Source: Bifidobacterium avesanii (GTDB lineage Bacteria; Actinomycetota; Actinomycetes; Actinomycetales; Bifidobacteriaceae). From it: DNA of 54,205 bases. Within the stretch, counting starts at the first letter, position 1. Each line of letters starts with the position of its first letter. Below the pieces are notes generated by a model. The model made no database searches. It was not told where the DNA came from and saw nothing but the letters and a program-made list of their open reading frames with translations. The DNA is taken from positions 1 through 54,205 of the forward strand of contig NZ_WBSN01000018.1 of NCBI RefSeq assembly GCF_009299475.1, written 5' to 3'. Of the stretch, positions 25,380-33,585 are shown in pieces. The position numbers and the translations under genes were made by a program.

Positions 25380-25446
25380 GAATCTTGTCAGTTGATGTTC
25401 GATGTAACACGCATTGCACAGCCAATCAAGCGAAAGCAGGGGAACG

Positions 25447-26472
25447 ATGGCATTCACGATGACGACCGAGACGCTGAAGGGACTGCTCAAGGAGGCGCAC
25501 GAGAACGGGTACGCCTATCCGGCGATCAACGTGAGCAATCTGGACACGGGCATCGCCGCGATGGCCGGCCTCGAGCAGGCCAGGTCCGCCGGATTCATCC
25601 AGATCAGCATCGGCGCCGCCAAGCAGGCCAGCCCGGTCAACGACCCGGTCGAGGGCTCGATCGTGCTGGGCCGCGTGCTGCGCGACCTGCGCAAGTCGCA
25701 GCATGTGCCGATCGCCATCCACACCGACCACTGCCACGCCGACGTGGTGGACACGTGGCTCGTCCCGCTGCTCAAGGAGCTCAAGGTCCTCAAGGATGCC
25801 GGCGAGGAGCAGATCTTCGACTCGTTCATGTTCGACGGCTCGCACGACGAGATCCACGACAACGTGGCGACCATCCGCCGCCTGCTGCCGCTCGTGAGGG
25901 ACGTGGACGGCCTGCTCGAGGTCGAGGCCGGCGGCAAGTGGGGCGGCATGGAGGACGGCGTGGCCGACAAGGCCGTGTTCTCCACCCCGGAGGACGTCAA
26001 GGAGATCCAGCGCACCTTCGAGGACGCCGGTCTCACCGCCGACGACTACCTGCTCGCCGTCGCGTTCGGCAACGCGCACGGCACCGCCGTCGTGCCGGAC
26101 CTGCACCCCGAACTGCTCAGCGAGATCGCCGAAAAGACCGGCGAGCGCAACCTGTACGTGTTCCACGGCGGCTCCGGCTCCCCGGACGACGACGTGCGCG
26201 CGGCGGTCGCCAACGGCGTCGTCAAGATGAACGTGGACACCGACACCCAGTACGCCTACACGGCCGGCGTGGACGGATTCTTCGTCGAGGCCGACGGCGT
26301 GCAGCGCTCGCACCGCGAGGGCAAGAAGTTCTTCGACCCGCGTCATTGGAACGCCGCGGGCCGCAAGTCGATGACCGAGAAGGTCGTCGAGGTCGCCGAG
26401 CTGCTGGGCTCCGCCGGCCACGCCCAGAGCGTCGAATACCGTTCCGTGCTCGACCCGGTCACCGCCCGCTGA
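25447..26472 (+). CDS. fba: Class II fructose-bisphosphate aldolase
   Basis: The 341-residue zinc aldolase interconverts fructose-1,6-bisphosphate with DHAP and GAP. HTDHCH near 98-103 gives the catalytic Asp and a zinc His. VEAGGKWGGMEDGV, AFGNAHGTA and FHGGSGS carry the further zinc and substrate ligands, and KMNVDTDTQYAY is the phosphate-binding end. AGGGGA before the ATG at 25447 sets the start. The gene opens a unit with a histidine phosphatase and a triosephosphate isomerase, ahead of uronate genes. This suggests a role in making fructose phosphates from uronate-derived trioses rather than, or besides, the central copy. A related sugar-phosphate substrate cannot be excluded. Confidence 0.88.
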   Translation: MAFTMTTETLKGLLKEAHENGYAYPAINVSNLDTGIAAMAGLEQARSAGFIQISIGAAKQASPVNDPVEGSIVLGRVLRDLRKSQHVPIAIHTDHCHADVVDTWLVPLLKELKVLKDAGEEQIFDSFMFDGSHDEIHDNVATIRRLLPLVRDVDGLLEVEAGGKWGGMEDGVADKAVFSTPEDVKEIQRTFEDAGLTADDYLLAVAFGNAHGTAVVPDLHPELLSEIAEKTGERNLYVFHGGSGSPDDDVRAAVANGVVKMNVDTDTQYAYTAGVDGFFVEADGVQRSHREGKKFFDPRHWNAAGRKSMTEKVVEVAELLGSAGHAQSVEYRSVLDPVTAR

Positions 26473-26534
26473 GCGCGGCGCCCGAAACCCGAGCGATATA
26501 CGGAACACACGCACCGAAGGAGATGCAACCCAAT

Positions 26535-27188
26535 ATGACAGGACAACTTTATCTGCTGCGCCACGGCCAGACCTACTGGGCCCTTTCCGGGCAGCACACC
26601 GGCCTCGCCGACGTGCCGCTGACCGCCAAGGGCGTGGAGCAGGCGTCCGACGCCGGCATTCGCCTCAAGGCCATGCACCCCGCCGACTTCGCGGCCACGT
26701 ACGTCTCGCCCATGCTGCGCGCCCGCCAGACCGCCGAGGCGGCCGGGCTCGACGCCGAAGTGGTCGACGACCTGCACGAGTGGGACTACGGCCGCGCGGA
26801 GGGCCGCACGCGCGCGCAGCTCGCCGAGATCATGGGCGGCAAGTGGGACCTGTGGGAGGACGGCCCGGCGGTGCTGCCGCGCGAGATCGGCGGCGAGCGC
26901 GTCGAGAACCTGCCCGACGGCACCCCGGTCACCGTGGCCGGCGGTGACGGCGAGACGCTGGACGAGGTCTACGAGCGCGCCGGCCGCGTGGTCGCGCAGG
27001 TCCGCCCGTTCATCGACCGCGGCGAGGACGTGCTGCTCGTGGCCCATTCGCACATCCTGCGCATGGTGACCGTCGCCTGGTGCGGCCTGCCCGCCATCGC
27101 CGGCCGCACGTTCGAACTCGGCACCGCGCAGTTCTCGGTGCTCGGCGTGCACAAGGGCCAGCCCGTCATCCAGCACTGGGGGCTGTGA
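26535..27188 (+). CDS. Histidine phosphatase family (phosphoglycerate-mutase-like)
   Basis: The 217-residue protein of the histidine phosphatase superfamily has LRHGQTYWALSGQHTG (RHG at 9-11) with the phospho-accepting His, SPMLRARQTAEAAG with the second Arg, the Glu in LHEWDYGRAEGRT, and AHSHILRM with the second His. No region marks it as a true glycolytic mutase, and the length fits small-molecule phosphatases. Lying between aldolase and triosephosphate isomerase, it is a good candidate for a fructose-1,6-bisphosphatase-like step, an inference from context. ATG at 26535 is chosen, with AAGGAG 12 nt upstream; an ATG four codons earlier overlaps that site. The stop overlaps the next start. 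Confidence 0.85.
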   Translation: MTGQLYLLRHGQTYWALSGQHTGLADVPLTAKGVEQASDAGIRLKAMHPADFAATYVSPMLRARQTAEAAGLDAEVVDDLHEWDYGRAEGRTRAQLAEIMGGKWDLWEDGPAVLPREIGGERVENLPDGTPVTVAGGDGETLDEVYERAGRVVAQVRPFIDRGEDVLLVAHSHILRMVTVAWCGLPAIAGRTFELGTAQFSVLGVHKGQPVIQHWGL

Positions 27189-28642
27189 TGCCTGCGCGTC
27201 CACGCCGCAAGCCCCTGGTGGTGGGCAACTGGAAGATGAACCTCAACCACCGCGAGGCGGCGCAGTGGATGATCGACTACTCGGGCATGAACGACGCGTG
27301 GGAGGGGCGCATGACCGCCTCCGGCCAGCCGCTCGACCGTCCCGAAATCGGCATTCTGCCGCCGTTCACCTCGCTGCAGTCCTTCATCGAGACGCTGGAC
27401 GAGCGCGGCATGCGGGGGCAGCTGCACGTGGGCGCGCAGACCGTGAGCGACATCGCCTCCGGCGCGTACACCGGCGACATCAGCGCGGACATGCTCTCCA
27501 CGCTTGGCTGCCGCTACGTGCTCGTCGGCCACTCGGAGCAGCGCCGCTACCACCCCGAGGACGACGACACGTTCGCCACGAAGATGCGCGTGGTGCTCGA
27601 CAACGGCATGCAGCCGATCCTGTGCATCGGCGAGACGCAGTCGGGCCGCGAGCACGGCATCGGCATCGACTATGCGCTGCGCCAGCTCGGCGAGGCCGTC
27701 AGCCAGATGGGCTGCGAGGACATGAAGCGCGTCGTGGTGGCCTACGAGCCGGTGTGGAGCATCGGCACCGGCAACGTGCCGGACCTGAACGTCATCGAAT
27801 CGGCGCTCGCGGACATCCGCGACTTCATCAACGCGTCGTTCGGCGCGGACATCGCGGCGGCCGTGCGCATCCTGTACGGCGGCTCGGTCAAGCCGGACAA
27901 TGCGGCGTCGATCATCCGCCTGCACGACATCGACGGCTTCCTGGTGGGCGGCGCGAGCCTGGATCCGCGCTCGTTCGCCAAGATCTGCCACCGCACCGCG
28001 GAGGCGTCGGTCAACCGCCACCAGCGTCCGGCCAGCCGCAGCTTCCAGCGCAAGGGCCGCATGAAGCTCTCCGAGTTCAAGGAGCCCGGACTGCCAGAAT
28101 CGCGCCGCATGCTCGCCGCGGACATCGCCCGAGACTTTCCGGACACGCACGCGTGGCGTCTCTCGCTCGCGCTGGCCGCGTACCGCACGGCCGGGTTCTC
28201 GTGGCTTGAGGTGCGCGCAGTGCAGGACCTCATCGAGGCCGCCGACGCGACTGGCTCCGCCATCGAGGAGGGGCCGGACATGCTGCGCGACATCATCTGG
28301 GACTCGTGCCGCGAGATCATCGAGGCCATGATGCTGCTCATCGACCGCGACGACGTGCAGGGCGTCTACTCGGTGGACCAGTGGATGGTGGAGTCCGACC
28401 CGCGGCTTACGCACGAGGAGCGCTGCGCGAAGCTCGTCCAGACGTACGCCTCGAGCACCTGCATGCGCGCCTACCAGTTCATGAGCCACGGCGACATCGA
28501 CTACGAGTCGTTCTGCCGGTACTTTATGGAGGGCTACCTCTCCTGCGACGCGAACACGGACAACCGCCGCTGGCGCCGCCGCGGCATCGACCGCTACAAG
28601 TCGCGCCCGTGGTTCCCGAAGCGCGACGGCATGGACGACTGA
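27188..28642 (+). CDS. tpiA: Triosephosphate isomerase with unknown C-terminal domain
   Basis: This is a 484-residue fusion. Residues 1-275 are a full triosephosphate isomerase: NWKMN near 14-18, HSEQRR with the electrophilic His near 116, AYEPVWSIGTG with the base Glu near 187, YGGSVKPDN near 231 and FLVGGASLD. A basic linker (RPASRSFQRKGR) leads to about 190 residues, mostly predicted helical, that I do not recognise, with DTHAWRLSLALAAYRTAGFSW, SVDQWMVESDPRLTHEERC and a C-terminal RYKSRPWFPKRDG. Normal TPI has about 250 residues. An internal ATG at 28061 has AAGGG just upstream, so a separate small product is conceivable. The start overlaps the phosphatase stop (TGATG). Confidence 0.88.
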   Translation: MPARPRRKPLVVGNWKMNLNHREAAQWMIDYSGMNDAWEGRMTASGQPLDRPEIGILPPFTSLQSFIETLDERGMRGQLHVGAQTVSDIASGAYTGDISADMLSTLGCRYVLVGHSEQRRYHPEDDDTFATKMRVVLDNGMQPILCIGETQSGREHGIGIDYALRQLGEAVSQMGCEDMKRVVVAYEPVWSIGTGNVPDLNVIESALADIRDFINASFGADIAAAVRILYGGSVKPDNAASIIRLHDIDGFLVGGASLDPRSFAKICHRTAEASVNRHQRPASRSFQRKGRMKLSEFKEPGLPESRRMLAADIARDFPDTHAWRLSLALAAYRTAGFSWLEVRAVQDLIEAADATGSAIEEGPDMLRDIIWDSCREIIEAMMLLIDRDDVQGVYSVDQWMVESDPRLTHEERCAKLVQTYASSTCMRAYQFMSHGDIDYESFCRYFMEGYLSCDANTDNRRWRRRGIDRYKSRPWFPKRDGMDD

Positions 28643-28671
28643 CGGCCGGCGGTCCGCGGGCCGGGTTCGCG

Positions 28672-28712
28672 GGCACGGGTTGCCGGCCCTGCAACGGCTG
28701 GCAACCCGTGCC
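28672..28712. other. 13-bp hairpin between tpiA and uxaC
   Basis: GGCACGGGTTGCC (28672-28684) is the exact reverse complement of 28700-28712, with a 15-nt loop and no T-run. It could be a weak terminator or, because it contains GGCAACCC on both strands, a paired binding site ahead of uxaC. Confidence 0.5.
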
Positions 28713-28777
28713 GCCCCGCCGCGGCCCGCGCGGGATACTGGAGAAGCGAATGTACGTATCGGCAAAGGAGTCGAAGC

Positions 28778-30187
28778 ATGAGCTTCCTGGATGATGATTA
28801 CCTGCTGACCACCGACGTGGCCAAGGAACTGTTCCACGGCACGGCCGAAAGCCTGCCCATCGTGGACTACCACTGCCATCTGAGCCCCAAGGAGATCTAC
28901 GAGGACGAGAACTTCTCCGACATCGTGGCCGCCTGGCTCACCGACGGCAACAACTACGGCGACCACTACAAGTGGCGCCTGATCCGCGCCAACGGCACCC
29001 CCGAGGAGCTCATCACCGGCAAGGGCGACCCCTGGGAGAAGTTCCAGGCCTACGCCGCCACCATGGAGAAGGCCATCGGCTCGCCGGTCTACCTGTGGAC
29101 GCACATGGAGCTGCGCCGCTACTTCGGCATCACGGACACGCTCACCACGCGCACCGCGAAGGCCATCTACGAGCGCACCAACGAGATGCTCGCCACCAAG
29201 GACTTCACCCGCCGCGCCCTGCTGCGCCGCATGGGCCTGGACACCATCTGCACCACCGACGACCCGGTCGATTCGCTGGAGTACCACCAGAAGTTCAACG
29301 ACGAGGGCGGCGACACCTTCGCCATGATCCCGGCCATGCGCCCGGACAAGGCCCTCAACCCGGACAAGGCGGGCTTCGCCGAGTGGGTCGACCAGCTCGA
29401 GCAGGTCACCGGCGACAAGGTGAACTCCTTCGACGACATGATGGCCGGCATCAACAAGCGCGTCGACTTCTTCCACGAGATGGGCTCGCGCCTGTCCGAC
29501 CACGCGGCCGACCTCATGGTCTACGAGGAGGCCACCAAGGCCGAGCTCGACGACATCCTGTCCCGCGCCCGCGCCGGCAAGCCGCTCTCCTTCGACGACC
29601 TGGCCAAGTACCGCACCGCGCTGTTCCTCGAGCTCATGCGGATCTACGACGCGCACGACTGGACCATGCAGCTGCACATCCACGCCCTGCGCAACGTGAA
29701 CTCCGTGGGCTTCGCCGACCATGGCGCGGACACCGGCTTTGACGCGCTCAACGACCGCTCCATCGCCGAGCCGCTCGCGCAGCTGTTCGACGCGGCCGCC
29801 CGCCGCGGCACCGTCCCGCGCACGATCATTTACTCGCTCAACCCGGACGACTACATGCCGATCGCCACCGTGATGGGCTGCTTCCAGGGCGGCGGCAAGA
29901 AGCAGCGCATGGCCCTGGGCAACGCGTGGTGGTTCAACGACACCCGCACCGGCATCCGCCGCCAGCTCGAGGTGATGGCCGAGGAGTCCCTGCTGGGCAA
30001 CTTCGTGGGCATGACGACCGACTCCCGCTCGTTCCTGAGCTACCCGCGCCACGAGTTCTTCCGCCGCATCCTGTGCGAGCTGGTGGGCGAGTGGGCCGAG
30101 CGCGGCGAGGTGCCGAACGACATCGACTACCTGAAGCCCCTCATCGCCGACGTGAGCTACAACAACGCGAAGGCGCTGTTCGCCTGA
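28778..30187 (+). CDS. uxaC: Glucuronate/galacturonate isomerase
   Basis: The 469-residue UxaC converts D-galacturonate to tagaturonate and D-glucuronate to fructuronate in the cytoplasm. It shows the amidohydrolase-fold start IVDYHCHLSPKEI with metal-binding His-x-His near 28-30. ICTTDDPVDSLEYH, MQLHIHALRNVNS, and the C-terminal LGNFVGMTTDSRSFLSYPRHEFFRRILCELVGEW are typical of the family. Length is normal. AAAGGAG lies 7 nt before the ATG. It follows the aldolase/TPI unit by 135 bp and ends at a strong terminator. The next enzymes needed (tagaturonate reductase, KDG kinase and KDPG aldolase) are not in the window, apart from UxaA at 42851. Confidence 0.96.
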   Translation: MSFLDDDYLLTTDVAKELFHGTAESLPIVDYHCHLSPKEIYEDENFSDIVAAWLTDGNNYGDHYKWRLIRANGTPEELITGKGDPWEKFQAYAATMEKAIGSPVYLWTHMELRRYFGITDTLTTRTAKAIYERTNEMLATKDFTRRALLRRMGLDTICTTDDPVDSLEYHQKFNDEGGDTFAMIPAMRPDKALNPDKAGFAEWVDQLEQVTGDKVNSFDDMMAGINKRVDFFHEMGSRLSDHAADLMVYEEATKAELDDILSRARAGKPLSFDDLAKYRTALFLELMRIYDAHDWTMQLHIHALRNVNSVGFADHGADTGFDALNDRSIAEPLAQLFDAAARRGTVPRTIIYSLNPDDYMPIATVMGCFQGGGKKQRMALGNAWWFNDTRTGIRRQLEVMAEESLLGNFVGMTTDSRSFLSYPRHEFFRRILCELVGEWAERGEVPNDIDYLKPLIADVSYNNAKALFA

Positions 30188-30229
30188 TCGCGCCGAGGCC
30201 GGACTGGCGGCCGTCTTATCGCGAGGATT

Positions 30230-30289
30230 GAGCGGATCGGATGCCGTGGTGCCCCGAATCGGGCCCATGGCATCCGATCCGCTCTTTTT
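30230..30289 (+). terminator. Intrinsic terminator after uxaC
   Basis: A 16-bp perfect stem (30230-30245 with 30269-30284) is followed by TTTTT (30285-30289). It ends the aldolase-to-uxaC transcription unit and separates it from the rhamnonate genes. Confidence 0.9.
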
Positions 30290-30319
30290 GCATTTCGGCG
30301 GCTCCGGTCGTGCCAAATA

Positions 30320-30349
30320 TTGGGATGCGGTTTCAAGGTCTGGTATGCT
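30320..30349 (+). promoter_or_regulatory. Candidate promoter of rhmD
   Basis: TTGGGA (30320-30325), an 18-bp spacer and TATGCT (30344-30349) lie about 40 bp before the rhmD start codon, directly after the uxaC terminator. Confidence 0.5.
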
Positions 30350-30388
30350 GTAAGACGTTCCATTCCATTGCATCGAAGAGGATCAATT

Positions 30389-31615
30389 ATGGCATTAGCA
30401 CCATCGTTGAAGCTTCCCACGATCACGCACATCCGCGCGTACTCGATGGGCGGCGCTGCGGCCAAGGTCCACGGTCAGGGCGGCGGCGACTACCACGATC
30501 AGGGCAAGGACCACTGGATCGACGACCACATCGCCACCCCGATGTCCAAGTACGACGAGTACAAGCAGTCCCGCCAGTCCTTCGGCATCAACGTGCTCGG
30601 CACGCTCGTCGTCGAGGTCGAGGCGTCCGACGGCACGACCGGCTTCGCGATCTCCACCGCCGGCACCGTGGGCTGCTTCATCGTCGAGCACCACCTGTCC
30701 CGCTTCGTCGAGGGCAAGCGCGTCGACCAGATCAAGCTCATCCACGACCAGATGCTCAACGCCACCCAGTACTACTCGGGCGGCGGCGGCGTGGTGATCA
30801 ACACCATCTCCTGCGTCGACCTGGCCCTGTGGGACCTCTACGGCAAGGTCGTGGGGCTCCCGGTCTACAAGCTGCTCGGCGGCGCCGTGCGCGACGAGAT
30901 CCACTTCTACGCCACCGGCGCCCGCCCGGACCTGGCCCAGAAGATGGGCTTCATCGGCGGCAAGATGCCGACCCACTGGGGCCCGGCGGACGGCGACGAG
31001 GGCATCGCCAAGGACATCGCCACCCTCAAGGAGATGCGCGAGCGCGTCGGCGACAACTTCTGGCTGATGTTCGACTGCTGGATGAGCCAGGACGTCAACT
31101 ACGCCACCAAGCTCGCCCACGCGGCCGCCCCGTACAAGCTCAAGTGGCTCGAGGAGTGCTTCCCGCCCCAGCAGATCGAGTCCTACCGCGAGCTCAAGAA
31201 GAACATGCCCAAGGGCATGCTCATGACCACCGGCGAGCACACCGGCACCCTCGAGGGCTTCAAGGAGCTCTCCGAGGCCGGCGTGGACATCCTGCAGCCC
31301 GACGTCGGCTGGTGCGGCGGCGTGACCTCGCTGTGCGAGATCGCGGCCGTGGCCAAGTCCCGCGGCCAGCTCGTGGTGCCCCACGGCTCCTCCGTGTACT
31401 CGCACCACGCGGTGATCACGTTCACCAACACGCCGTTCAGCGAGATGCTCATGACCTCCCCGCACGCCGACTACGTGCGCCCGCAGTTCGACCCCGTCCT
31501 CATCGACGAACCGGTGCCGCACGACGGCGTCATCACCGCCGAGGAGCTGGACAAGCCCGGCTTCGGCGTCGAACTCAACCGCGACTGCCCGCTCGAGCGC
31601 CCGTTCGAGCACTGA
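30389..31615 (+). CDS. rhmD: L-rhamnonate dehydratase
   Basis: The 408-residue enolase-superfamily enzyme removes water from L-rhamnonate to give 2-keto-3-deoxy-L-rhamnonate. The N-terminal stretch [55 protein letters not shown] is diagnostic for RhmD. So are [27 protein letters not shown] and [30 protein letters not shown]. Metal ligands follow in FDCWM, LEECFPP and TTGEHTG, and the C-terminal His dyad lies in [18 protein letters not shown] just before the ATG at 30389 and the match to other RhmD starts support this N-terminus. It is followed by the aldolase and an IclR regulator, the same gene set as the E. coli rhm operon. Confidence 0.93.
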   Translation: MALAPSLKLPTITHIRAYSMGGAAAKVHGQGGGDYHDQGKDHWIDDHIATPMSKYDEYKQSRQSFGINVLGTLVVEVEASDGTTGFAISTAGTVGCFIVEHHLSRFVEGKRVDQIKLIHDQMLNATQYYSGGGGVVINTISCVDLALWDLYGKVVGLPVYKLLGGAVRDEIHFYATGARPDLAQKMGFIGGKMPTHWGPADGDEGIAKDIATLKEMRERVGDNFWLMFDCWMSQDVNYATKLAHAAAPYKLKWLEECFPPQQIESYRELKKNMPKGMLMTTGEHTGTLEGFKELSEAGVDILQPDVGWCGGVTSLCEIAAVAKSRGQLVVPHGSSVYSHHAVITFTNTPFSEMLMTSPHADYVRPQFDPVLIDEPVPHDGVITAEELDKPGFGVELNRDCPLERPFEH

Positions 31616-31624
31616 TCGCACCAC

Positions 31625-31693
31625 ACGGCCGCCAATGCCCGCGCCCGTGCCGGCCCCAACCGACGCCGGCCGGCACGGCGGGCGGCCGTTTTT
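31625..31693 (+). terminator. Terminator between rhmD and the aldolase gene
   Basis: ACGGCCGCC (31625-31633) pairs with GGCGGCCGT (31681-31689), with further GC-rich pairing inside, and is followed by a T-run. Since the aldolase gene starts 37 nt later, it may act as an attenuator within the rhm unit. Confidence 0.7.
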
Positions 31694-31729
31694 CGTGTCC
31701 CATCCCTTTGTCTGAAAGGTCCGTCAAGG

Positions 31730-32500
31730 ATGACATCCGTCACTTTGCCTCATAACGAATTCAAGGCCGCCCTCAAGGCCGGCAAGCAGCTCAAGGGCCT
31801 GTGGATCGCCATGGGCTCGGCCACGTCCATCGAGATCGCCGCCGAAATCGGATACGACTGGCTGCTCATCGACGGCGAGCACGGTCCGAACGACCTGACC
31901 ACGATCCTCGACCAGCTGCGCGCCGTGCACGGCTACCCGACCACGCCGATCGTGCGCCCGCCGCACGCCGACCCGGTGCTCGTCAAGCAGGTGCTCGACC
32001 TGGGCGCCCAGACGCTGCTGCTGCCGATGATCAACAACCGCGAGGAGGCCGAGCTGATGGTCAAGGCCATCAACTACGCGCCCGAGGGCATCCGCGGCGT
32101 GGGCGGCGTGATCGCCCGCTCCGGACGCTGGGGCCTCATCCCGGACTACATGCGCGACGCCAAGAAGGAGCTGTGCCTCATCCTGCAGGTCGAATCGCAG
32201 GAGGGCCTCGACAACATCGACGAGATCGCCTCCGTGGAGGGCGTGGACGCGATCTTCATCGGCCCCGCCGACCTGTCCGCCTCGCTCGGCCACCCGGACG
32301 ACGCCGGCGCGATCCAGGAGCAGGTCAAGTACGCGTTCGACCGCATCAAGGCGCACGGCAAGGCCATCGGCTCGCTCGCGTTCGACCCCGCCACCGCGAA
32401 GAAGTACTTCGAGTGGGGCGCGTCGTTCGTGGCCGTCGCCGGCGACACCGACGTGTACGTGCGCGGACTCAAGGCCGAACTCGCCCACTATCAGGACTGA
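31730..32500 (+). CDS. rhmA: 2-keto-3-deoxy-L-rhamnonate aldolase (HpcH/HpaI family)
   Basis: The 256-residue class II aldolase of the HpcH/HpaI family cleaves 2-keto-3-deoxy-L-rhamnonate to pyruvate and lactaldehyde. It follows E. coli YfaU/RhmA closely along its length: GYDWLLIDGEHGPND, VLDLGAQTLLLPMINNREEAE, ARSGRWG, LILQVESQEGLDNIDEI, VDAIFIGPADLSASLG and the final ASFVAVAGDTDVY. The Glu and Asp in QVES and GPADLS are metal ligands. GAAAGG about 10 nt upstream and the family start at MTSVTLPHNEFKAAL support the N-terminus. It sits directly after rhmD. A close relative such as KDG-type aldolase is possible but the context favours RhmA. Confidence 0.9.
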   Translation: MTSVTLPHNEFKAALKAGKQLKGLWIAMGSATSIEIAAEIGYDWLLIDGEHGPNDLTTILDQLRAVHGYPTTPIVRPPHADPVLVKQVLDLGAQTLLLPMINNREEAELMVKAINYAPEGIRGVGGVIARSGRWGLIPDYMRDAKKELCLILQVESQEGLDNIDEIASVEGVDAIFIGPADLSASLGHPDDAGAIQEQVKYAFDRIKAHGKAIGSLAFDPATAKKYFEWGASFVAVAGDTDVYVRGLKAELAHYQD

Positions 32501-32580
32501 GCGGATCGGAACCGACGGGTCCCGGGCCGGCCTCGTGGCGTTTCATGCCGGAGGCCGGCCCGCCCGTTCGGGGTCCGCTC
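32499..32580 (+). other. Long hairpin between rhmA and the IclR gene
   Basis: GAGCGGA at the rhmA stop (32499-32505) pairs with TCCGCTC (32574-32580). An inner 11-bp perfect stem pairs 32524-32534 with 32551-32561. There is no T-run, so it probably lowers read-through or stabilises the rhmA message. Confidence 0.5.
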
Positions 32581-32608
32581 GACGATCCAAGACGCGAAGG
32601 AGCAAGCG

Positions 32609-33397
32609 ATGAACGCCATGAACACGACGACGCCCGTCATTCCCGGCACCCAGACCCTCATGAACGGGCTGGCCGTGCTGCAGGCGGTCGCCGACGGGGC
32701 CGCCACGCTCGCGGACGTGGTGGAGGCCACCGGGCTCACTCGGTCCACGGCCCACCGGCTCATTCAGGCGCTGCGCTCCGCACGATATTTGCGCGACACC
32801 CTCGAGGGCACGCTCGCGCTCGGCCCGGCGCTCATCGAGCTCGGCTTCCAGGCGCGCGACCAGGTCTCCCTGAGGGCCGTGGCGCGCCCGGTCATGCTCG
32901 ACCTCGCCGAGGAGGCCAAGGACACCATCCATCTGGCCGTGGAGGACAACGGCGAATGCCTGTACCTCGACAAGATCCACGGCAGCCGCAACGTGGAGAT
33001 CCGTTCATGGCCCGGCGTGCGCATGCCGCTCACGTACACGGGCATCGGCAAGGCGCTCCTGCTGGACTGCCCCGACCGCTGGGAGGCGCAGTTCCGGGCC
33101 GACCGCGAACGCATGGAACGCCAGCCGCAGCACGACTTCTCGTCCACGCACGCGTTCGTGAACGCCATGAGAACCTACGCCGAGCAGGGGTTCGCCTACG
33201 ACCTCGAGGAGAACGAGCCGGGCATCCGCTGCGTGGCCGCGCCCATCCACGACGCGACCGGCGCGGTGGCCGGCGCGATCTCCGTCTCCGGCATGACGCA
33301 GGTGATGCCGCCCCGGCGCATGAAGAGCCTCGGGCCCGTGGTGCGCGCCGCCGCCGACCGCATCAGCGTGGAGCTCGGCGCCCGTCCCGCGCGCTGA
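32609..33397 (+). CDS. IclR-family transcriptional regulator (RhmR-like)
   Basis: The 262-residue regulator has an N-terminal winged helix (LMNGLAVLQAVADGAATLADVVEATGLTRSTAHRLIQALRSARYL, about 12-60) and a C-terminal IclR ligand domain. The ligand domain shows MRMPLTYTGIGKALLLD, GFAYDLEENEPGIRCVAAPIHD and AGAISVSGM, the normal family pattern. GAAGGAG 6 nt before the ATG supports the start. E. coli controls its rhm genes with an IclR member next to rhmD and rhmA, so this gene is the likely local regulator of rhamnonate, and perhaps uronate, genes. No other regulator gene is seen in the 19-kb island. Confidence 0.9.
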   Translation: MNAMNTTTPVIPGTQTLMNGLAVLQAVADGAATLADVVEATGLTRSTAHRLIQALRSARYLRDTLEGTLALGPALIELGFQARDQVSLRAVARPVMLDLAEEAKDTIHLAVEDNGECLYLDKIHGSRNVEIRSWPGVRMPLTYTGIGKALLLDCPDRWEAQFRADRERMERQPQHDFSSTHAFVNAMRTYAEQGFAYDLEENEPGIRCVAAPIHDATGAVAGAISVSGMTQVMPPRRMKSLGPVVRAAADRISVELGARPAR

Positions 33398-33525
33398 GCC
33401 GCGGTTCGTTTCGTGCGGATTTGTGCGAGGGCGCTCGGCTTTGTCCGCGTCCGCGGCAAGTGCCGGAAACAGGCGCCCGTCCGCCGCGCCGGCCCGCTAA
33501 GGTGGCATGCGTGCCGACGACGGCA

Positions 33526-33555
33526 CGGTAATCCTCGGCACGGTAATCCTCGGCA
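33526..33555. repeat. 15-bp tandem duplication upstream of the AEC transporter gene
   Basis: CGGTAATCCTCGGCA occurs twice in perfect tandem (33526-33540 and 33541-33555), ending 30 bp before the transporter start codon. It may be a slippage product or a doubled binding site. Confidence 0.6.
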
Positions 33556-33585
33556 GGGGCATCTTCGGGAAACGGACGGATCGCC

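Noticed and set aside
26969..30373. 1134-residue minus-strand frame opposite tpiA and uxaC
   Set aside because: It lies across several well-supported genes and has the His/Val/Ala/Arg-rich look of antisense frames.
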